The notes under the pieces are model-generated. The model searched no databases and had not been told where the DNA came from. It worked only from the letters and a program-made list of their open reading frames with translations. A program made the position numbers and the translations under genes. Positions 12,139 to 14,500 of a stretch of 14,500 nucleotides of DNA are shown here, piece by piece. Each line of letters begins with the position of its first letter. Position 1 is the stretch's first letter. Source of the stretch: Symbiodinium natans (lineage: Eukaryota > Sar > Dinophyceae > Suessiales > Symbiodiniaceae); the NCBI GenBank assembly GCA_905221605.1, contig CAJNDS010000746.1, forward strand, positions 831,461 through 845,960. The letters are read 5' to 3'.

Positions 12139-12269
12139 TTCTTTGCAGGAATCCCCACATTGGCATGCATCTAATTGCGGGTGCCCTAGTTTCACCAGCT
12201 CCACAAGTGACTGGGGTTTGGGCTTGCCAGGCTTTGCTTTCTGAACTGTTTGGGGCTTAGGTTTTAGAG
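12139..12269. CDS. Exon-like island, strand unresolved
   Basis: On the minus strand a 72-codon frame (12082-12300) contains KPKPQTVQKAKPGKPKPQSL, then VELVKLGHPQLDACQCGDSC, with a CATCGCAG acceptor and GTGTTA donor. On the plus strand an excellent acceptor CTTCTTTGCAG|G (about 12137-12148) opens NPHIGMHLIAGALVSPAPQV, then TGVWACQALLSELFGA. The two cannot both be exons of one transcript. The plus acceptor is the better splice site, while the minus frame is the longer. Confidence 0.3.
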
Positions 12270-12354
12270 CTGCGATGAAGTTGGCCATAAGGATACACAA
12301 AACCCTAAACCCTACCCAAACCCGAAACCTCGAACCCGGGCAACCCCACTGAGC

Positions 12355-12411
12355 CCTGAGCCCCGCCTCAGTGATAGCTGGGCCGCCAGGCCCTTCCTGT
12401 GCGCGGCTGTG
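12355..12411 (-). CDS. Exon candidate with strong acceptor
   Basis: A textbook minus acceptor, CCCTTTTTTCCACAG (ending about 12412), leads into AHRKGLAAQLSLRRGSG with possible GC (GAG|GCGGGG) or GT (CTCA|GTGGGG) donors. A plus frame (DSWAARPFLCAAVEKR) is open too. Confidence 0.3.
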
Positions 12412-12539
12412 GAAAAAAGGGTTTCGGGTTTAGTGTTTAGGGCTTAGGATATCCCATGTCATTCCTCTTGACCCTATATTCTAGTAAAATAAGGATTCAA
12501 AGCAACAAAAACAATCTCCAAAAGCATCCGTGATCAAAC

Positions 12540-12620
12540 CCTCCATCCTAAACCCTAGACCCTACACCCTTTACCCTAAACCCTGAACCCTACACCCTAA
12601 ACCCTGAACCCTAAACCACC
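12540..12620 (-). repeat. Degenerate CCCTAAA / CCCTACA / CCCTGAA tract
   Basis: About ten drifted heptamers with the 7-nt period retained. Confidence 0.88.
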
Positions 12621-12681
12621 AAACCCAAAGAAACGGCATGTCACAGGCGCTTCAGAAGCAATACCACAAGCATCCCGAAAC

Positions 12682-12726
12682 CTGGTCCCGAGCAGCTTCC
12701 CAACGAAACTTCAAATCACCAGGTGT
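12682..12726 (-). CDS. Exon candidate, 15 codons
   Basis: TPGDLKFRWEAARDQ lies between an altered telomere unit acting as acceptor (CCCTAG, 12728-12727) and a CAG|GTTTCG donor (12681-12680). It is phase 0 at both ends. The composition is convincing but the exon is very short. Confidence 0.3.
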
Positions 12727-12739
12727 CTAGGGTTTAGGG

Positions 12740-13140
12740 TTTAGAGTCTTATATAGTATATACTTGAGCCCTAAAGCTACTAAAAGAAACCCCTTTAAGG
12801 CCAAGTGGTATGTACAATATATGGGTACATGGACCCTTTGGGGGCATGAAACCCAAACACATGCTTCAAGTCCTACAGACCCGAAGCCAATAAACCATAA
12901 ACCCCTAAACCCTAAAACCCCAAATTCCGGACATTGTCATCGGTCCTAAATGCTTATAGACTGAAAATATCTCGAAATCCGTCACCCGTAACCCATGAAG
13001 AATTCCAGCATGAGCCCTATAACTTGCTAGTGGCAACCATGTTGAAGCAAGGGTACCGTTTCTGCTACTTGCATGAGGGAATCCGGAACCCGTAAAGGGC
13101 TAAAGGGTACCACTCAGCCCCTAAACCCTGAATCCTAAAT
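12740..13140. other. No supported gene
   Basis: Contains an imperfect palindrome (GTATATACTTGAGCC at 12757 against GGCCAAGTGGTATGTAC) with CCCCTTTAAGG at its centre, and short CCCTAAA relics. The plus frame at 12764-12949 is repeat-derived in its second half. Confidence 0.5.
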
Positions 13141-13151
13141 TATCCGGCTCA

Positions 13152-13226
13152 GCTTCTGCAACGGCTCACGTCCAAGCTTTCGACGCTGAGGCACCGATGC
13201 CTCAGTGCTGTCGGGGCTTTCAAAGG
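13152..13226. CDS. Exon-like island, strand unresolved
   Basis: Plus: CCGGCTCAG acceptor, LLQRLTSKLSTLRHRCLSAV, then GAFK, with an AAAG|GTAAGG donor, which is a near-consensus site. Minus: CTTACCTTTGAAAG acceptor, PTALRHRCLSVESLD, GTGAGC donor. The plus reading is slightly better supported. If so, a second, opposite gene lies at the right end. Confidence 0.35.
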
Positions 13227-13444
13227 TAAGGGTCTCGGGCTTCGGGCTTCAGGGGGAATACCCTAAGCCCTAAACCCTTGAGGGTGCTCAACCCTAAACC
13301 CTAAACCCTCAAGACAAAACAATGGAAGCTGTATGTGGTATCGATCTGAATTTCCCAAGCTATTTGTCTAAACAGCTGACAAGCCGAGTATAAGCAAATT
13401 GATTCAAGACGCCTCTGGCCGGCCAAGTAGTTAATTTACTTAAG

Positions 13445-13730
13445 CCTCTGCCCCCCACCCCCCTCCCCTAATCCTGCCATCCCCCTGCCCCCTACCCCCC
13501 CCGCCCCCCCCCATGCCAGCCCCCTCCGCCCCGGCCCCCCAAAAAACAAGAATAGCTCGAAACAAAAGCGTTTCGCTCAAGGCTTTTCGCTCAAAGCTTG
13601 TTTGGGACCCAAACCCTATACAATTTCTATTGAGGGTTGAAGGCGAAGGGCTTTAGGTCTTTTCGGGATTCGGGCCAGTAAGGGCATGTTCATGGGGGGG
13701 GGCGGGGGGGCGGCGGGGGGCGTCGGGGGC
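13445..13730. repeat. C-rich tract followed by G-rich tract
   Basis: 13448-13540 is almost pure C/CT. 13696-13730 is almost pure G. The segment (C)nG(C)n near 13495-13512 is complementary to the G tract, giving a long-range foldback with about 180 nt between. Confidence 0.85.
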
Positions 13731-13789
13731 GACCCTTCAGTTGAGGGTTTAGGGTTGAGGGTTCAGGGTTCAGGGTTTAGGGTTTAGGC

Positions 13790-13855
13790 CACGCTGCCGG
13801 GCTCATCTCCTGTTCTGCGCGGGTCGGCCGCCGTCGCGGCGGTGGCGAGCGTACC
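13790..13855. CDS. Exon-like island, strand unresolved
   Basis: A GC-rich island open in several frames. Minus candidate: TLATAATAADPRRTGDEPGS after a TCTGAAG|G acceptor with a GTGGCC donor. Plus candidate: ATLPGSSPVLRGSAAVAAVA, which stays open past a GTACCT donor. Confidence 0.2.
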
Positions 13856-14230
13856 TTCAGAGCTTAGGACGTAACACAGGGGCCTAAATAATTAGGGTTT
13901 AGGGTTTAGGGTAACAGGGTTTTGGGGGTTATTCTAGTATAACTACAAAAGGGGCCATAAGGGAATACTATTAGTAATTATTCCGACCCCTAGAGTAGAT
14001 TTTTGGACCCTAAGCCTAAACCTTAAGCCCTTAACCCCAACGTCGAGGAGGCTTGAGGTCGACAGGGTTGGCCACAAACCTCACTTACCTTATTGTGGGC
14101 CAAGGGTTCAGGGTTTAAGGTTTAGGGCTTAGGACAGAACTTGTGGGGGGGGGGGGGGGGGTAACCCTAAACCCTAAACCCCAAATCCTTAAAGGAAGCT
14201 CTAGAGCTGTTGAATTCTCAAGGTCCAGTA

Positions 14231-14317
14231 CTTATAACCCCATGTATAACCGTACTCTTCAGCCCCGTAAGTCGCCTAAGTAGGCTACAAGTAGACTCAT
14301 ACACTTCGGTTTATAAG
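14231..14317. mobile_element. Foldback element, 87 bp
   Basis: CTTATAA (14231-14237) and TTATAAG (14311-14317) start imperfect arms of about 35 nt that also pair TGTAT with ATACA and AGTA/TAC segments. Confidence 0.6.
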
Positions 14318-14321
14318 AACC

Positions 14322-14393
14322 CATGAACCCTAAACCCTATACCCCTAAACCCTAAACCCTAAACCCTATACCCTAAACCCTAAAGCCTAAACG
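14322..14393 (-). repeat. CCCTAAA / CCCTATA array
   Basis: Nine or so units. The CCCTATA variants relate to the TATAGGG variant at 10380-10618 on the other strand. Confidence 0.9.
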
Positions 14394-14422
14394 GAAACCA
14401 CACACTGAAGTAGAGTTCAGAG

Positions 14423-14468
14423 TTTATGGGGGGTCTCAGGTTGATTTTATGGGGTCTCAGGTTGATTT
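14423..14468 (+). repeat. Two-copy tandem repeat
   Basis: TTTATGGGG(GG)TCTCAGGTTGA occurs twice in tandem, then runs into a C tract at the window end. Confidence 0.85.
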
Positions 14469-14500
14469 GCCCCCCCCAAAACGGGTCACCCCCCCAAACA

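Noticed and set aside
1-14500. Dinoflagellate spliced-leader relic (ending TTTTGGCTCAAG)
   Set aside because: No convincing match on the plus strand. The nearest string, GGGGCTCAAGATTT near 8354, lacks the rest, so a retrocopy origin is not supported.
1-14500. A true chromosome end
   Set aside because: The arrays are short, flip orientation and are separated by non-repetitive islands. Neither end of the window runs into a long array.
1-14500. CRISPR-like spaced repeats
   Set aside because: Spacing is irregular, the repeats are tandem heptamers and no cas-like gene exists. The genome is eukaryotic.

Overview
The window looks like nuclear DNA of a dinoflagellate, most likely of the Symbiodiniaceae/Suessiales type. 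Three things point there. It is packed with short interstitial arrays of the plant/dinoflagellate-type telomere heptamer TTTAGGG/CCCTAAA in both orientations. One minus-strand open frame (about 10628-11066) reads like the gag region of the Ty1/copia-type retroelements common in dinoflagellate genomes. Everything else coding-like comes as very short, GC-richer islands bounded by plausible GT, GC or GA donors and AG acceptors. There is no rRNA, tRNA, CRISPR, bacterial operon or intact long ORF that I can support.

Layout: 1-1290 holds one short exon candidate at the left end, hairpin elements and two telomere-like arrays. 1300-4260 alternates CCCTAAA and TTTAGGG arrays with exon-like islands, mostly best read on the minus strand. 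4265-4480 is a drifted GGGTTTATA-type array. 4873-7164 is the best candidate gene: eight minus-strand exons that can be joined in one open frame, separated by introns of 128-371 nt made largely of telomere-like repeat or of a foldback element. 8507-10006 continues with further minus-strand exon candidates, three of them phase-compatible. 10380-10618 is a 9-nt variant array next to the gag-like frame. 11180-13870 has more ambiguous exon-like islands, an 8-nt variant array and C- and G-rich low-complexity DNA. 13900-14500 holds foldback elements and short tandem repeats.

Two repeat classes build most of the non-coding DNA. The first is telomere-like arrays, many degenerate (CCCCAAA, TTTATAGGG, CCCTAATA), often starting within a few bases of a predicted splice site. 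The second is imperfect palindromes of about 75-145 bp (MITE- or introner-like). Several of these share a core resembling AAGGGGCTTATAAGGG, and two adjacent ones (981-1087, 1106-1206) are clearly relatives. The central idea worth testing is that telomere-repeat DNA and foldback elements have been inserted repeatedly into a gene and function as introns. The clearest case is the array at 4964-5082, flanked by a 10-bp direct repeat and lying within a predicted intron.

Limits: exon calls rest on reading frame, splice-site look and phase only. Many short GC-rich islands are open in several frames on both strands, so individual exon calls are tentative and no product is firmly identified.
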